The position numbers were made by a program, and so were the translations under genes. A DNA stretch of 64,000 nucleotides, from the NCBI RefSeq assembly GCF_002866825.1, contig NZ_PKUS01000028.1:1-64000 (forward strand), read 5' to 3'. The stretch comes from Pseudohalioglobus lutimaris (GTDB taxonomy: Bacteria > Pseudomonadota > Gammaproteobacteria > Pseudomonadales > Halieaceae). Positions 51,286 through 60,961 of this stretch are shown here, piece by piece. Under the pieces are notes generated by a model. It saw only the letters and a list, made by a program, of their open reading frames with translations. It had not been told where the DNA came from and did no database searches. Position 1 is the stretch's first letter; every line of letters begins with the position of its first letter.

Positions 51286-51908
51286 ATTTCTGTCTCATCG
51301 ATAAGATAGCTGTTCATCACCACTTGTCTGCGCGTCCGGTCGGTATTCGCCGCCGCGCCGCCACAAACGGTACCACCTGCGCCTACCGCATCAATCGTGT
51401 CGCGCAGCCCTTGCCACTGCAGGGTTACACTGACAATGCCGGTATTGGTTTTACCCGCATCGGCGGTGAAGCTGATGCAACCGCGCAGGCCGCTGATGAT
51501 GTTTGTGCTGGTGGTGGTTCCGCCGTTGGTCACGGTAACAGACGTACCGTCCAGCAATTGCTCCCAGGCCCAGCGGTCGTGTGTCGCCAACTGTACGGGG
51601 GTGCAAGTGGCAGACGTGCAGTTCGGGTCGGGCTGACTAGTGATGGAGCCGTTGCCCAGCGGGTTTTCGAAGCCGGTCGCGCCGGTTCGGTAGGTGACTA
51701 CACCGGCGGGGTTTCGTCGAATACGCTCAAGAATATCGTCCGCCAGGGAAATGGCCCGGGTGCGCTGAACCGTTTCGTGCTGCGATACTTTGGATATGGC
51801 CAGCAGGCTGACCACGCCCAGTATGCCAATAGCCAGGATAACGCCGGCGATCAATGCCTCGATCAGGGTCACGCCATGTTGCTGTCGACGCGATGGGTAC
51901 CTTTTCAT
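51282..51908 (-). CDS. pilV: PilV-type minor pilin
   Basis: PilV is a minor pilin of the priming complex. Prepilin signal: MKRYPSRRQQHG/VTLIEALIAGVILAIG, with Glu at +5. The ATG chosen lies one base after the fimT stop and gives 208 residues; in-frame ATGs upstream would overlap fimT. The globular domain has Cys pairs in DPNCTSATCTP and RGCISF. Confidence 0.88.
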   Translation of the reverse strand: MKRYPSRRQQHGVTLIEALIAGVILAIGILGVVSLLAISKVSQHETVQRTRAISLADDILERIRRNPAGVVTYRTGATGFENPLGNGSITSQPDPNCTSATCTPVQLATHDRWAWEQLLDGTSVTVTNGGTTTSTNIISGLRGCISFTADAGKTNTGIVSVTLQWQGLRDTIDAVGAGGTVCGGAAANTDRTRRQVVMNSYLIDETEI

Positions 51909-51909
51909 G

Positions 51910-52500
51910 TCAGCAGCCGACATTTGCGCCTCCGGCATCGTTCACGATGTCATCGCCGTCAGTGTCCATGGCACTACGCACAGATCCCACTGGATTTAAA
52001 ATCAATGCGCGCGCATTCCCGGCACCGCGTTCGTCGCAGAAAGTAAAGGTGCCCTGGGAGTTCAGGGCGTCGCCCCTGGGTGTGAAGCGAACGAGATTGT
52101 TGGCGTTGTCAAAGCTCAGGATCGCCTCTACGCCGCGTGCTTCGTATTGGATGATCTCTTCGTCCGGGTCATTGGGGTCGGGCACAGTGTCTCTGTCAGT
52201 ATCGACGAAACTCATATACCCGGGTAGCCAGTTTGGCAGTGCTGCATTGCAGGTCACCCCGTCAGATGTCGGGCAGACTACTACCCGGGCGCGCCTGGCC
52301 ATTGCCTCGGAGCGTGCGTTACTCAGTGTCGCTCGCAAAGCATAAACTTCGGATAGTGATCGGTTGTTTAGAATCAGTGCCTGATAGCCAGGTGCCGCGA
52401 GAACCAGAATGGCGCTTAGCACGACAATGACTACCATGAGTTCCACCAGGGTAAAGCCCCGTTGCTGGTCCTTTGTGGTTGCTGTGATCTGGTTTTTCAA
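51910..52500 (-). CDS. fimT: FimT/GspH-family pseudopilin
   Basis: FimT is the first gene of the minor pilin cluster. The prepilin signal is QQRG/FTLVELMVVIVVLSAILVLA with Glu at +5, followed by ILNNRSLSEVYALRATLSNARSEA, the GspH/FimT signature. The 196 residues include an Asp-rich segment (DTDRDTVPDPNDPDEE), which could bind calcium. FimT in related bacteria binds DNA for uptake; this is not tested here. Confidence 0.88.
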   Translation of the reverse strand: MKNQITATTKDQQRGFTLVELMVVIVVLSAILVLAAPGYQALILNNRSLSEVYALRATLSNARSEAMARRARVVVCPTSDGVTCNAALPNWLPGYMSFVDTDRDTVPDPNDPDEEIIQYEARGVEAILSFDNANNLVRFTPRGDALNSQGTFTFCDERGAGNARALILNPVGSVRSAMDTDGDDIVNDAGGANVGC

Positions 52501-52536
52501 AAAAATGACTCTCGTGCTGATTTACTCACCACTCCC

Positions 52537-52564
52537 AGTCTAGGTATCGGTACGCTGCAAGCAA
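52537..52564 (-). promoter_or_regulatory. possible promoter of the pilus operon
   Basis: On the minus strand TTGCTT (52559-52564) and TAGACT (52537-52542) are spaced by 16 bases, 37 bases before the fimT start. The other 300 bases of this divergent gap (52565-52865) hold no gene I can support and no clear sigma-54 or AlgR-type site. Confidence 0.35.
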
Positions 52565-52865
52565 TAGGCCTTCCGATGAATGGATGCACTGGGGGATAAA
52601 CGGTATCTGCCGCGCGGGAAGTGAGAACAACTTCACATTGAAAATCGGCATTTGTCAGCTCCCACGCGTTTGCCATTAGGCTGGTTTGTGACTGTCATTG
52701 GGCATTCAGGCAGCATCGGCACGCGGCAGTGGTGCGGCATTGTGTGAACCAGTGCGCACTTTGGGTAACAGGGATTTAAGCTTCAAAAAGAATGCGACTA
52801 GTATTACCTTCGAAGCCTGTGGCACGTCGCCATAGAGGAAATACAGTTGAGGTGGTAGCAGATAT

Positions 52866-53102
52866 ATGAGCGCAAAGCGTCAAAGTGATCATCAAGAGCG
52901 TACCTGGTTTCGCGCTGATCGCTTCTTCCAGCATGAAGGTAAATGGTACTTTCATACCCGCGAGGGAACGTTGGAAGGGCCCTTTGGCGACAGGTTTTCC
53001 GCGCGCGAGCGCATGGAGGCCTATGTTATGGCCATGAACTCAGGCATGCTGGGAGTCATTCAGCAGGGCGAGGCCGACTGGGACCTGCTACCGCTGGACT
53101 GA
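52866..53102 (+). CDS. small DUF6316-like protein
   Basis: This 78-residue acidic protein contains RTWFRADRFFQHEGKWYFHTREGTLEGPF, a pattern I associate with the DUF6316 family of gammaproteobacteria: an aromatic-rich beta sheet followed by a helix (ARERMEAYVMAMN). Function is unknown. GAGGTGGTAGC precedes the ATG. It is divergent from the pilus operon and convergent with uvrA. Confidence 0.7.
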   Translation: MSAKRQSDHQERTWFRADRFFQHEGKWYFHTREGTLEGPFGDRFSARERMEAYVMAMNSGMLGVIQQGEADWDLLPLD

Positions 53103-53142
53103 CCTAATCTGCCCCGAGCGCGCCGGCGTTAGCGGGCGCCTC

Positions 53143-55992
53143 TCAGGCTGCGCGCTTACGTTTCTTTGCCAACATGGGGCCAAGGAATTTGCCGGTGAAG
53201 GACGCTTTGGTTTTTGCCACATGTTCTGGTGTCCCCTGTGCGATAATCTGACCACCGCCCGACCCGCCTTCGGGGCCGAGATCCACTACCCAGTCAGCTG
53301 TCTTTATCACGTCCAGGTTATGCTCAATAATCACCACGGTATTGCCATGGTCACGCAGCCTGTGCAGCACTTCCAGTAATTGCTTGATGTCTTCAAAGTG
53401 CAGGCCGGTAGTTGGTTCATCGAGAATATAAAGCGTTTTACCCGTATCGCGCTTGGAAAGCTCCCTGGATAATTTTACCCGCTGGGCTTCGCCGCCGGAC
53501 AGGGTGGTTGCGGCCTGGCCCAGACGCACATATGAAAGACCTACATCCATCAGCGTCTGTAATTTTCTGGCTATAGTGGGGACGGGTTCAAAGAACTCCA
53601 GGGCATCTTCAACTGTCATCTCCAGTACCTCGTGGATGCTCTTGCCCTTGTAGCGGATCTCCAGCGTTTCACGGTTGTAGCGCTTACCTTTGCACACGTC
53701 GCAGGGCACGTAGATATCCGGCAGGAAGTGCATCTCTACTTTGGTCACGCCATCTCCCTGGCAGGCCTCGCAGCGACCACCCTTGACGTTGAAACTGAAA
53801 CGGCCGGGTTTGTATCCGCGCGAGCGCGCTTCCTGGGTGCCTGCAAACAGATCTCGAACCGGCGTAAAAATGCCTGTGTAAGTGGCCGGGTTGGAGCGCG
53901 GTGTACGGCCTATAGGGCTCTGGTCGATATCAATGCATTTGTCGATATGCTCCATGCCGGTGATGCTCCGGTGGGCGGCGGGGGTCAGCGTGGTTGCCCC
54001 GTTCAGTTCGGTAGCGGCAATGGGGTATAGCGTGCTGTTGATCAGCGTAGATTTCCCCGAGCCGGATACCCCGGTGATGCAGGTAAGCAGCCCCACTGGT
54101 ATTTCCACGGTAACATCCTGCAGATTGTTGCCGCAGGCGCCAGCCAGTACCAACTGCTTTTTCGCGTTCATGGGTGTACGACGGGTCGGTATTTCGATTC
54201 TGCGTCTGCCGGACAGGTAATCACCGGTCAGTGACTGCTTGTTGCTGATAATGGACTTTATGTTGCCCTGGGCCACGACCTCACCGCCGTGTACCCCGGC
54301 GCCGGGGCCGATGTCGATAATATGGTCGGCGCTGCGGATGGCATCCTCATCGTGTTCAACAACCAGTACAGTGTTGCCCAGATCTCGCAGATGCGTGAGT
54401 GTCTTCAGCAGGCGCTCGTTGTCGCGCTGGTGCAAGCCGATGGAGGGTTCGTCCAGTATGTACATCACGCCTACCAGTCCCGCGCCTATCTGCGAGGCCA
54501 GGCGGATACGCTGGGCCTCACCGCCGGACAGCGTTTCGGCGCTGCGGTTGAGCGTGAGATAGTTCAACCCCACGTCGACCAGGAAACGATACCGGGCGCG
54601 CAGCTCCTTCAGTATTTTGTCGGCAATCTCACCCTTGCGGCCGGCCAGCATCAAGTTGTTGAAATAGTCTTCGGCATCACCCACAGACATGTCCGTGATC
54701 TGCGGAAGGGTGCGTTCGTCAACGAACACATGGCGCGCATCGCGGCGCAGGCGAGTGCCACCGCAGTCGGGGCAGGGCTGTGTGGCGAGAAACTTGGCCA
54801 GATCCTCACGCACCGACTGTGAATCGGTATCCCGGTAGCGTCGCTCCATGTTGGGAATGATGCCCTCAAATGCGTGGGTACGCTTGAATACGTCGCCACG
54901 GTCATTGATGTAGGAAAAAGCGATCTCCTGCTTGCCGCTGCCATGCAGAATTATCTTCTGAAACTTACTGCCAAGCTGGTCAAAAGGTGTGTCGATGTCG
55001 AAATCGTAGTGCTCCGCCAGGGAGCTGAGCATATGGAAGTAGTATACGTTGCGCCTGTCCCAGCCTCGGATTGCGCCCTCTGCCAGACTCGCCTCCGGGT
55101 CCAGTACAATCCGTTCAGAGTCGAAATACTGTTTTACCCCCAGGCCATCGCAACCGCTACAGGCGCCTGCAGGATTATTGAAGGAGAACAAACGTGGCTC
55201 GAGCTCATCAATGCTGTGGCCGCACTCAGGGCAGGCAAAGCGTGCCGAGAAGGCGAGGTCGTCGCCGTCGCCCTCCATGTAGCTGACTGAGGCGAGACCG
55301 TCGGTGAGTCCCAGCGCGGTCTCAAATGACTCTGCAAGTCGCAGGCCCAGGTCATCTCTGACCTTGAACCTGTCCACCACCACTTCAATGCGGTGTTTCT
55401 TGTTTTTTTCAAGTTTGGGAAGGTCGTCGAGGTCGGTGACAATGCCGTTGATGCGTGCGCGCACAAAGCCTGCCGCGCGAAGCTCCTCAAATACGTGCAG
55501 GTGTTCACCCTTGCGATCGCGAACGACTGGCGCGAGGAGCATCAGTTTACTGCCCTGTGGCAGCGCCAGAACAGAGTCCACCATCTGGCTAACCGTTTGC
55601 GCCTGCAGGTTCAGCCCGTGGTCTGGGCAGCGCGGGTCGCCGACCCGTGCAAACAACAAGCGTAAGTAGTCATAAATCTCGGTGATGGTGCCCACGGTGG
55701 AGCGGGGGTTGTGCGACGTGGACTTCTGTTCAATCGAAATCGCCGGTGACAGGCCCTCGATGTGGTCCATATCCGGCTTTTCCATCATCGACAGGAACTG
55801 GCGGGCATAGGTAGAGAGGGACTCCACGTAGCGACGCTGGCCCTCGGCATAAAGTGTATCGAAAGCCAACGAAGACTTACCCGAACCCGACAAGCCGGTG
55901 ATGACCACCAGTTTGTCGCGGGGAATGTCCAGATCGATGTTTTTCAGGTTGTGGGTGCGAGCCCCGCGAACTTGGATGGTGTCCATTGACAT
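53143..55992 (-). CDS. uvrA: excinuclease ABC subunit A
   Basis: UvrA is the damage-recognition ATPase of nucleotide excision repair. Its 949 residues carry two ABC modules with Walker [10 protein letters not shown] and GVSGSGKST and two ABC signatures ([12 protein letters not shown] and [12 protein letters not shown]). Zinc modules are CPECGHSID...CSGCDGLG and CEACQGDG...CDVCKG. No LexA box of the CTG-N10-CAG type was seen upstream. The position next to an MFS gene and ssb is as in Pseudomonas. Confidence 0.98.
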   Translation of the reverse strand: MSMDTIQVRGARTHNLKNIDLDIPRDKLVVITGLSGSGKSSLAFDTLYAEGQRRYVESLSTYARQFLSMMEKPDMDHIEGLSPAISIEQKSTSHNPRSTVGTITEIYDYLRLLFARVGDPRCPDHGLNLQAQTVSQMVDSVLALPQGSKLMLLAPVVRDRKGEHLHVFEELRAAGFVRARINGIVTDLDDLPKLEKNKKHRIEVVVDRFKVRDDLGLRLAESFETALGLTDGLASVSYMEGDGDDLAFSARFACPECGHSIDELEPRLFSFNNPAGACSGCDGLGVKQYFDSERIVLDPEASLAEGAIRGWDRRNVYYFHMLSSLAEHYDFDIDTPFDQLGSKFQKIILHGSGKQEIAFSYINDRGDVFKRTHAFEGIIPNMERRYRDTDSQSVREDLAKFLATQPCPDCGGTRLRRDARHVFVDERTLPQITDMSVGDAEDYFNNLMLAGRKGEIADKILKELRARYRFLVDVGLNYLTLNRSAETLSGGEAQRIRLASQIGAGLVGVMYILDEPSIGLHQRDNERLLKTLTHLRDLGNTVLVVEHDEDAIRSADHIIDIGPGAGVHGGEVVAQGNIKSIISNKQSLTGDYLSGRRRIEIPTRRTPMNAKKQLVLAGACGNNLQDVTVEIPVGLLTCITGVSGSGKSTLINSTLYPIAATELNGATTLTPAAHRSITGMEHIDKCIDIDQSPIGRTPRSNPATYTGIFTPVRDLFAGTQEARSRGYKPGRFSFNVKGGRCEACQGDGVTKVEMHFLPDIYVPCDVCKGKRYNRETLEIRYKGKSIHEVLEMTVEDALEFFEPVPTIARKLQTLMDVGLSYVRLGQAATTLSGGEAQRVKLSRELSKRDTGKTLYILDEPTTGLHFEDIKQLLEVLHRLRDHGNTVVIIEHNLDVIKTADWVVDLGPEGGSGGGQIIAQGTPEHVAKTKASFTGKFLGPMLAKKRKRAA

Positions 55993-56259
55993 TGATTACC
56001 GCAAATTTGCCGAAACAGGAAAGTATATGCCCTCAGTGTTACGCCATGCAAAGATAAACGGACTTCTGGCCTCGCATGGCCGCGTGAGAGGTGAGCTCCG
56101 GGCGCATACAGCCCGGTTCGTGACCGGACCAGGCGAGGCTTCGCGATCTATCCGCTTTTACGCGGCAGGCCGCTTCGGGATTGCATGTATCCGACGCCTT
56201 TAAGCTGCTATCATTGCGCGCGAATTTCGGGACCCTTATTTGTGATCACAGAACATCCA

Positions 56260-57447
56260 ATGACGCCGCTGGAGCGGCGCACAGTCAGCTCCCTCGCTCT
56301 GCTTTACAGCTTCCGCATGCTGGGTTTGTTCATGGTGCTGCCGCTGTTGGCTCTCTATGCCATAGACTTGCCCGGTGCAGACCCGTTGACTATAGGGCTC
56401 GCGCTGGGTGTCTACGGGCTGAGCCAGGCGGTTCTGCAAATCCCTCTTGGCTGGCTGTCCGACCGGGTCGGTCGCAAGCCTGTCATTATTGGTGGCCTGG
56501 TGGTTTTTGCGCTGGGCAGCATCGTGGCGGCGATGGCAGATAGCATCTATGGGATTGTCGCCGGGCGGGCGCTGCAGGGTATGGGTGCTATTGCCAGCAC
56601 CATTATGGCTCTGGTTGCCGACCTGACCCGGGAAGAGCAGCGCACCAAAGCCATGGCCATGGTGGGTATGAGCATCGGAATGTCTTTCGCGGTAGCGCTG
56701 GTGCTGGGGCCGATTGTTGCCGCAGCCGGTGGTCTCGCTGCTGTATTCTGGTTTACGTCTTTGCTGGCGGTGGCTGGAATGAGTATCGTGGCGTTTGTCG
56801 TGCCGACACCAGTCAAAACTGCGGTGCATACCGACGTGGGGGCCAGGCAGGGCCTGTTCATCCGCAGCCTGCGCGACGCAGGCCTGATGCGGCTCAACTT
56901 TGCGGTATTTTCCCTGCACTTTATTCTCATGGCGTTGTTTCTGCTTGTGCCCGGTCTGCTCCTGGATGTGGCGGGAATTGACCGGGACAGGCACTGGGTG
57001 GTCTATCTGCCCGCGCTGGTGCTCTCTATCGCAGGTATGGTGCCGATGATGATATTGGCCGAGCGCAAGAGTCGTCTGCGGGAAATGTTCCTGCTGGCCA
57101 TTGTCCTGTTGATGGTGGCAATGGGAGTGATGGTTGCGTTTGATCTGGCTCCGGCAGTCTATGTGGGTATCTGGCTGTTTTTCGTCGGTTTTAACTATCT
57201 GGAAGCCACCTTGCCGTCGCTGGTGTCAAAGATGGTATTCTCCGGCGGCAAGGGTACAGCCCTGGGGATTTATGCAACCTGTCAGTTCCTCGGGGCTTTC
57301 GCCGGTGGTGCCGTCGGTGGGTGGCTGGTGAAGTCCGTCGGACCGATGGCCATGGTGATATTCAGTATCGGTCTTGCCGCGGTCTGGTTGCTGCTCTTTC
57401 TCCCGGGTAATGCCGTATCCACGGGGGCTGCCGCCACTTCGGAATAG
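56260..57447 (+). CDS. MFS transporter
   Basis: This 395-residue major facilitator protein has about twelve membrane helices. The MFS motif A is seen as GWLSDRVGRKPVI between helices 2 and 3. Substrate is unknown; the family next to uvrA/ssb in Pseudomonas is annotated as a drug-efflux-like transporter of the YajR type. The ATG matches the common family start (TPLERRTVSSLALLYSFRML), although a GTG six codons earlier is possible. It is divergent from uvrA and upstream of ssb. Confidence 0.9.
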   Translation: MTPLERRTVSSLALLYSFRMLGLFMVLPLLALYAIDLPGADPLTIGLALGVYGLSQAVLQIPLGWLSDRVGRKPVIIGGLVVFALGSIVAAMADSIYGIVAGRALQGMGAIASTIMALVADLTREEQRTKAMAMVGMSIGMSFAVALVLGPIVAAAGGLAAVFWFTSLLAVAGMSIVAFVVPTPVKTAVHTDVGARQGLFIRSLRDAGLMRLNFAVFSLHFILMALFLLVPGLLLDVAGIDRDRHWVVYLPALVLSIAGMVPMMILAERKSRLREMFLLAIVLLMVAMGVMVAFDLAPAVYVGIWLFFVGFNYLEATLPSLVSKMVFSGGKGTALGIYATCQFLGAFAGGAVGGWLVKSVGPMAMVIFSIGLAAVWLLLFLPGNAVSTGAAATSE

Positions 57448-57601
57448 GTGGCTCGCCCGCGCTGGTGGAGTCGATGCTGTCTACTGAAATTGAGTGGATT
57501 GGATGGTATTCACCCGCCAGTGCTGTCGCAATTGCGGGACGGGATTGCTATAGTCGCGACTCTACCAGAACAAGCGTTTCAATCTGCAAAGAGGTATTTT
57601 T

Positions 57602-58111
57602 ATGGCTTCACGTGGCGTCAACAAGGTCATCCTGATCGGCAACCTGGGTAACGACCCGGAAACCCGCTTTTTCCCCGATGGCGGCGCTATAACCAATGCC
57701 AGCATTGCCACCTCCGAAACCTGGCGGGACAAGCAGACCGGGGAGCAGAAAGAGCGCACCGAGTGGCACCGTGTGGTGTTCAAGGACCGCGGGAACTATC
57801 GTCTGGGCCAGATCGCAGGGGAGTACCTGAAGAAAGGCTCGAAGGTTTTTGTCGAGGGGTCCCTGCAAACGCGTAAGTGGCAGGACCAGTCGGGGCAGGA
57901 TCGTTACTCCACGGAAATCGTAGCCAACGAGATGCAAATGCTGGACAGTCGCAGCGGTGGCCAGGGAGGCAGTGGCTACGCCGGTGGGGATAGTTTTAAT
58001 CAGGCCCCGGCCTCCGCGCCGGCCTCAGCACCAGCACCCGGGAAGGGGGCGCCCGCGCAAAGCGCGCCCGCGGCAGACTTTAACGATTTTGATGACGATA
58101 TTCCCTTCTGA
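57602..58111 (+). CDS. ssb: single-stranded DNA-binding protein
   Basis: SSB coats single-stranded DNA and recruits repair proteins. The 169 residues start with the OB fold ([30 protein letters not shown]), then a Gly/Ser/Pro/Ala-rich linker and the acidic protein-docking tip [18 protein letters not shown] precedes the ATG. Confidence 0.98.
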   Translation: MASRGVNKVILIGNLGNDPETRFFPDGGAITNASIATSETWRDKQTGEQKERTEWHRVVFKDRGNYRLGQIAGEYLKKGSKVFVEGSLQTRKWQDQSGQDRYSTEIVANEMQMLDSRSGGQGGSGYAGGDSFNQAPASAPASAPAPGKGAPAQSAPAADFNDFDDDIPF

Positions 58112-58253
58112 CGGTTACCCTGGAATAAACTGCAAAGAATATCCTTATAGATCACACGGTAAGCGAGGGTATATTTTACCGACGGGGCCAGGGCCCGGTG
58201 CGCAGTAAATATGATACCTTCATCCTTTTCCTGACAACGGCGGACAGTGCCGC

Positions 58254-59117
58254 GTGCGCGTACTCATCATCGGTTCGGACAGCCCGCTCGGGCGAGCCCT
58301 GACAGAATATATCGAAGACCTGGGCCGCCACGAACTGGTTTGTCTCAGTCGGTCGGCTGCGCGCTGGAAAAGCGAGCGGCAGGCCAAGAAGATGGTGCGC
58401 CGGGCGTCCGCGATGGTTGTGGTGGACCTGCGAATGCAGGCCATAGCGGACAGCGGCGAAGAAATGGTCGAGCTGGATGTCAAACGTTGCCAGTGGGTGG
58501 CCAAAGCATCCCAGCGGGACGGGGCCTGCCATTTGTTAGTTTCAAGTTCCAGGGTCTTCTCGGGCGAACTGGACCGCCTTTACAATGAGGCGGATGCCCC
58601 GGATAGCACTGGAGCGGTAGGCACCATGCTTGCTGCTGCAGAGGAACTGGTACAGCAATACTGCGAACGCCGCCTGATTTTGCGCATGGGCAGGGTGTTT
58701 GCCAGTGATGGCGCGAATCTTATCACCCACATGTTGGGTGATATGGTCCGCGGCGAAAACCTGACTCTGGACAATAACTTGCGCGGCTGCCCGGTGGCAT
58801 CAACAGATGGGGCCCGGGTGATTTCAGCCTTGCTGGATCAAATCAGCGCGGGAGCCGAATTGTGGGGCATCTATCATTACTGCAGTTCAGAGGCAGCCAC
58901 TTATTACGAGTTTGCGGAGGCGGTCCTCGCTTCGGCATCGCAGTTTTCGGAGTTTGGATCAGAGGCTGTGGAACTCCAGCCACGGTCTCCGGATGCGCAC
59001 AGCCTCAACCGCTCGCTGGAGTGCAGCAAGATACGCAATAACTTCGCGATCAAGCAGCAACCCTGGCGCAGTGCCATCGCTGACCAGGTCAAACTTTATT
59101 TCCAGCAAAAAAATTGA
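58254..59117 (+). CDS. SDR-fold (RmlD-like) protein lacking the catalytic Tyr/Lys
   Basis: This 287-residue protein has an extended short-chain dehydrogenase fold: MRVLIIGSDSPLGRAL at the N-terminus, VSSSRVFSG in the middle and LRMGRVFASDGANLITHML further on, similar to RmlD sugar-nucleotide reductases. Where RmlD has the catalytic Y-x-x-x-K, this protein reads AVGTMLAAAE, so Tyr and Lys are replaced by Val and Leu. A non-catalytic or regulatory role is therefore likely. The start is GTG. It lies between ssb and moaB; the next gene begins nine bases later. Confidence 0.75.
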   Translation: MRVLIIGSDSPLGRALTEYIEDLGRHELVCLSRSAARWKSERQAKKMVRRASAMVVVDLRMQAIADSGEEMVELDVKRCQWVAKASQRDGACHLLVSSSRVFSGELDRLYNEADAPDSTGAVGTMLAAAEELVQQYCERRLILRMGRVFASDGANLITHMLGDMVRGENLTLDNNLRGCPVASTDGARVISALLDQISAGAELWGIYHYCSSEAATYYEFAEAVLASASQFSEFGSEAVELQPRSPDAHSLNRSLECSKIRNNFAIKQQPWRSAIADQVKLYFQQKN

Positions 59118-59126
59118 GGAATCCCA

Positions 59127-59657
59127 ATGGCCAAAGCCAAAGATAACGTCGTCCAGCCCCTTGCTGTGGCCGTATTAACCGTATCTGATACCCGTGATGA
59201 AGCGGCGGATACGTCTGGACAATACCTGGTGGATGCACTGCAGTCCGCTGGACACCGGTTGGCAGACAGGGCGATTGTTGTTGACGATATCTACCAGATC
59301 CGGATGGTGATCTCGCGATGGATCGCCGACAACGGCATCGATGCCGTGCTGGTGACGGGTGGGACTGGCTTTTCTGGCCGTGACTCCACGCCTGAAGCAG
59401 TGCGACCGCTGTTCGACAAGAACGTAGAGGGTTTTGGTGAAGTCTTTCGTGCCCTATCGCTCGCGGAAATTGGCTCATCGACCATCCAGTCCCGGGCGCT
59501 CGCCGGTTTTGCCAACAATACGGTCATCTTCTGCATGCCCGGCTCTACGGGCGCCTGTCGCACTGCCTGGACGGGCCTGATTCGTGAGCAGCTGGACAGT
59601 ACGCACGGGCCGTGTAATTTTGTCGGCGTGCTTAAGGTACGGGGTGAGCAAGGCTGA
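59127..59657 (+). CDS. moaB: molybdenum cofactor biosynthesis protein MoaB
   Basis: MoaB belongs to the MoCF/MogA fold that adenylates molybdopterin. The 176 residues include LAVAVLTVSDTRDEAADTSG, LVTGGTGFSGRDSTPEAV and FCMPGSTGACRTAW. Its TGA overlaps the moeA ATG by one base, so cofactor adenylation and metal insertion are encoded together. Other moa genes are not in the window. Confidence 0.93.
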   Translation: MAKAKDNVVQPLAVAVLTVSDTRDEAADTSGQYLVDALQSAGHRLADRAIVVDDIYQIRMVISRWIADNGIDAVLVTGGTGFSGRDSTPEAVRPLFDKNVEGFGEVFRALSLAEIGSSTIQSRALAGFANNTVIFCMPGSTGACRTAWTGLIREQLDSTHGPCNFVGVLKVRGEQG

Positions 59658-60862
59658 TGTCGGGCCTCACACGGCTGGAGGATGCTCTGGCGCAAATGCT
59701 CGGTAGCGTCAAGTCGCCCCCCGGTACGGCAACGCGACCCCTGCTTGATGCGCTTGGCGCGGTGCTGGCCGAAGACGTAGTTGCCACCGTGGATGTGCCC
59801 CCGGACGACAACAGCGCCATGGACGGATACGCGCTGCGCGCCGCCGACTTGCCGGGGCCGCTGCCGGTCAGTCAACGTATTCCAGCCGGGCAGGTTGGTA
59901 ATCCGTTGAAGCCCGGTACGGCGGCCAGAATATTTACCGGTGCCGCGACACCGCTTGGGGCGGACGCCGTGGTCATGCAGGAAAACTGCGAGGAAGCCGA
60001 TGGCTTGTTGACTGTAAACGGTGGTGTAGATCCCGGGCAGAATATTCGTCTTCGCGGCCAGGACATCAAGGCCGGTGAGATAGCGTTGCGTGCCGGCCGC
60101 AGGCTAAGGCCGCAGGATATGGGCTTGCTGGCTTCCGTAGGTGTTGATTGCGTCACTGTGTACAGGCCACTGCGCGTGGCAGTGCTCTCAACCGGTGATG
60201 AGCTGGTTGAGCCCGGGCAAGGGCCCTTGCAAGCGGGACAGTTGTACAATTCCAACCGTTATACTCTGGCCGGATTAGTTGGCGCACTGGGGATGGAGTG
60301 GGTAGATTGCGGCATTATCCGCGATGACGCGCAGGCCACAGCGGAAGCACTGCAGGAGGCGGCTGCAGTAGCGGATTGCGTGATCACCTCTGGCGGAGTC
60401 TCGGTTGGTGAAGAGGACCACGTGAAGAGGCAGGTGGAGCGCCTGGGGCAACTCGATCTCTGGAAACTGGCGGTCAAACCGGGTAAACCCCTGGCATTCG
60501 GCCGCATTGCTGGAACGCCTTTCATTGGCCTGCCGGGTAACCCTACATCGGTCTTTGTGACCTTTGTCCTGGTGGCCCGTCCCTTTCTGTTGAAAATGCA
60601 GGGCGTGGCCGAGGTCTCTACGCCAGTGCTGCTGGCAAAATCCGGGTTCTCAACGGGGCGAGCGGGGCCGCGGCAGGACCATATCCGGGTGTCGCTGGAG
60701 CAGAGTGAACTCGGTTTGACCGCGAGGCGCTTCGCGAACCAGAGCTCGGGGGTGCTGAGTTCGGTCAGTTACAGCAATGCCCTGGCAATCGTGCCTCCTG
60801 GCAGGGTCATTAGTGAGGGCGATGACGTCGAGGTGCTGCTACTCGATTTACTGACGGGCTGA
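59657..60862 (+). CDS. moeA: molybdopterin molybdenumtransferase MoeA
   Basis: MoeA inserts molybdate into adenylated molybdopterin. The 401 residues include DDNSAMDGYALRAADL (domain I/III region), LSTGDELVEPG and NSNRYTLAGLV (MoCF domain), ITSGGVSVGEEDHV and LPGNPTSVFVTFV, with the C-terminal domain IV. It is translationally coupled to moaB. Confidence 0.95.
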   Translation: MSGLTRLEDALAQMLGSVKSPPGTATRPLLDALGAVLAEDVVATVDVPPDDNSAMDGYALRAADLPGPLPVSQRIPAGQVGNPLKPGTAARIFTGAATPLGADAVVMQENCEEADGLLTVNGGVDPGQNIRLRGQDIKAGEIALRAGRRLRPQDMGLLASVGVDCVTVYRPLRVAVLSTGDELVEPGQGPLQAGQLYNSNRYTLAGLVGALGMEWVDCGIIRDDAQATAEALQEAAAVADCVITSGGVSVGEEDHVKRQVERLGQLDLWKLAVKPGKPLAFGRIAGTPFIGLPGNPTSVFVTFVLVARPFLLKMQGVAEVSTPVLLAKSGFSTGRAGPRQDHIRVSLEQSELGLTARRFANQSSGVLSSVSYSNALAIVPPGRVISEGDDVEVLLLDLLTG

Positions 60863-60961
60863 GACGCCCGGTGAGCTTCTGCGCCTTACAGGCCAGGATA
60901 TTACGGCGCCCGGGTGCTGCTTGAAAGGCGCACCGGTAACGCGGCTCTTGCCAGTGCTGCG

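Noticed and set aside
55993-56259. LexA (SOS) box for uvrA
   Set aside because: No CTG-N10-CAG palindrome resembling the gammaproteobacterial consensus was found in the uvrA-MFS gap.
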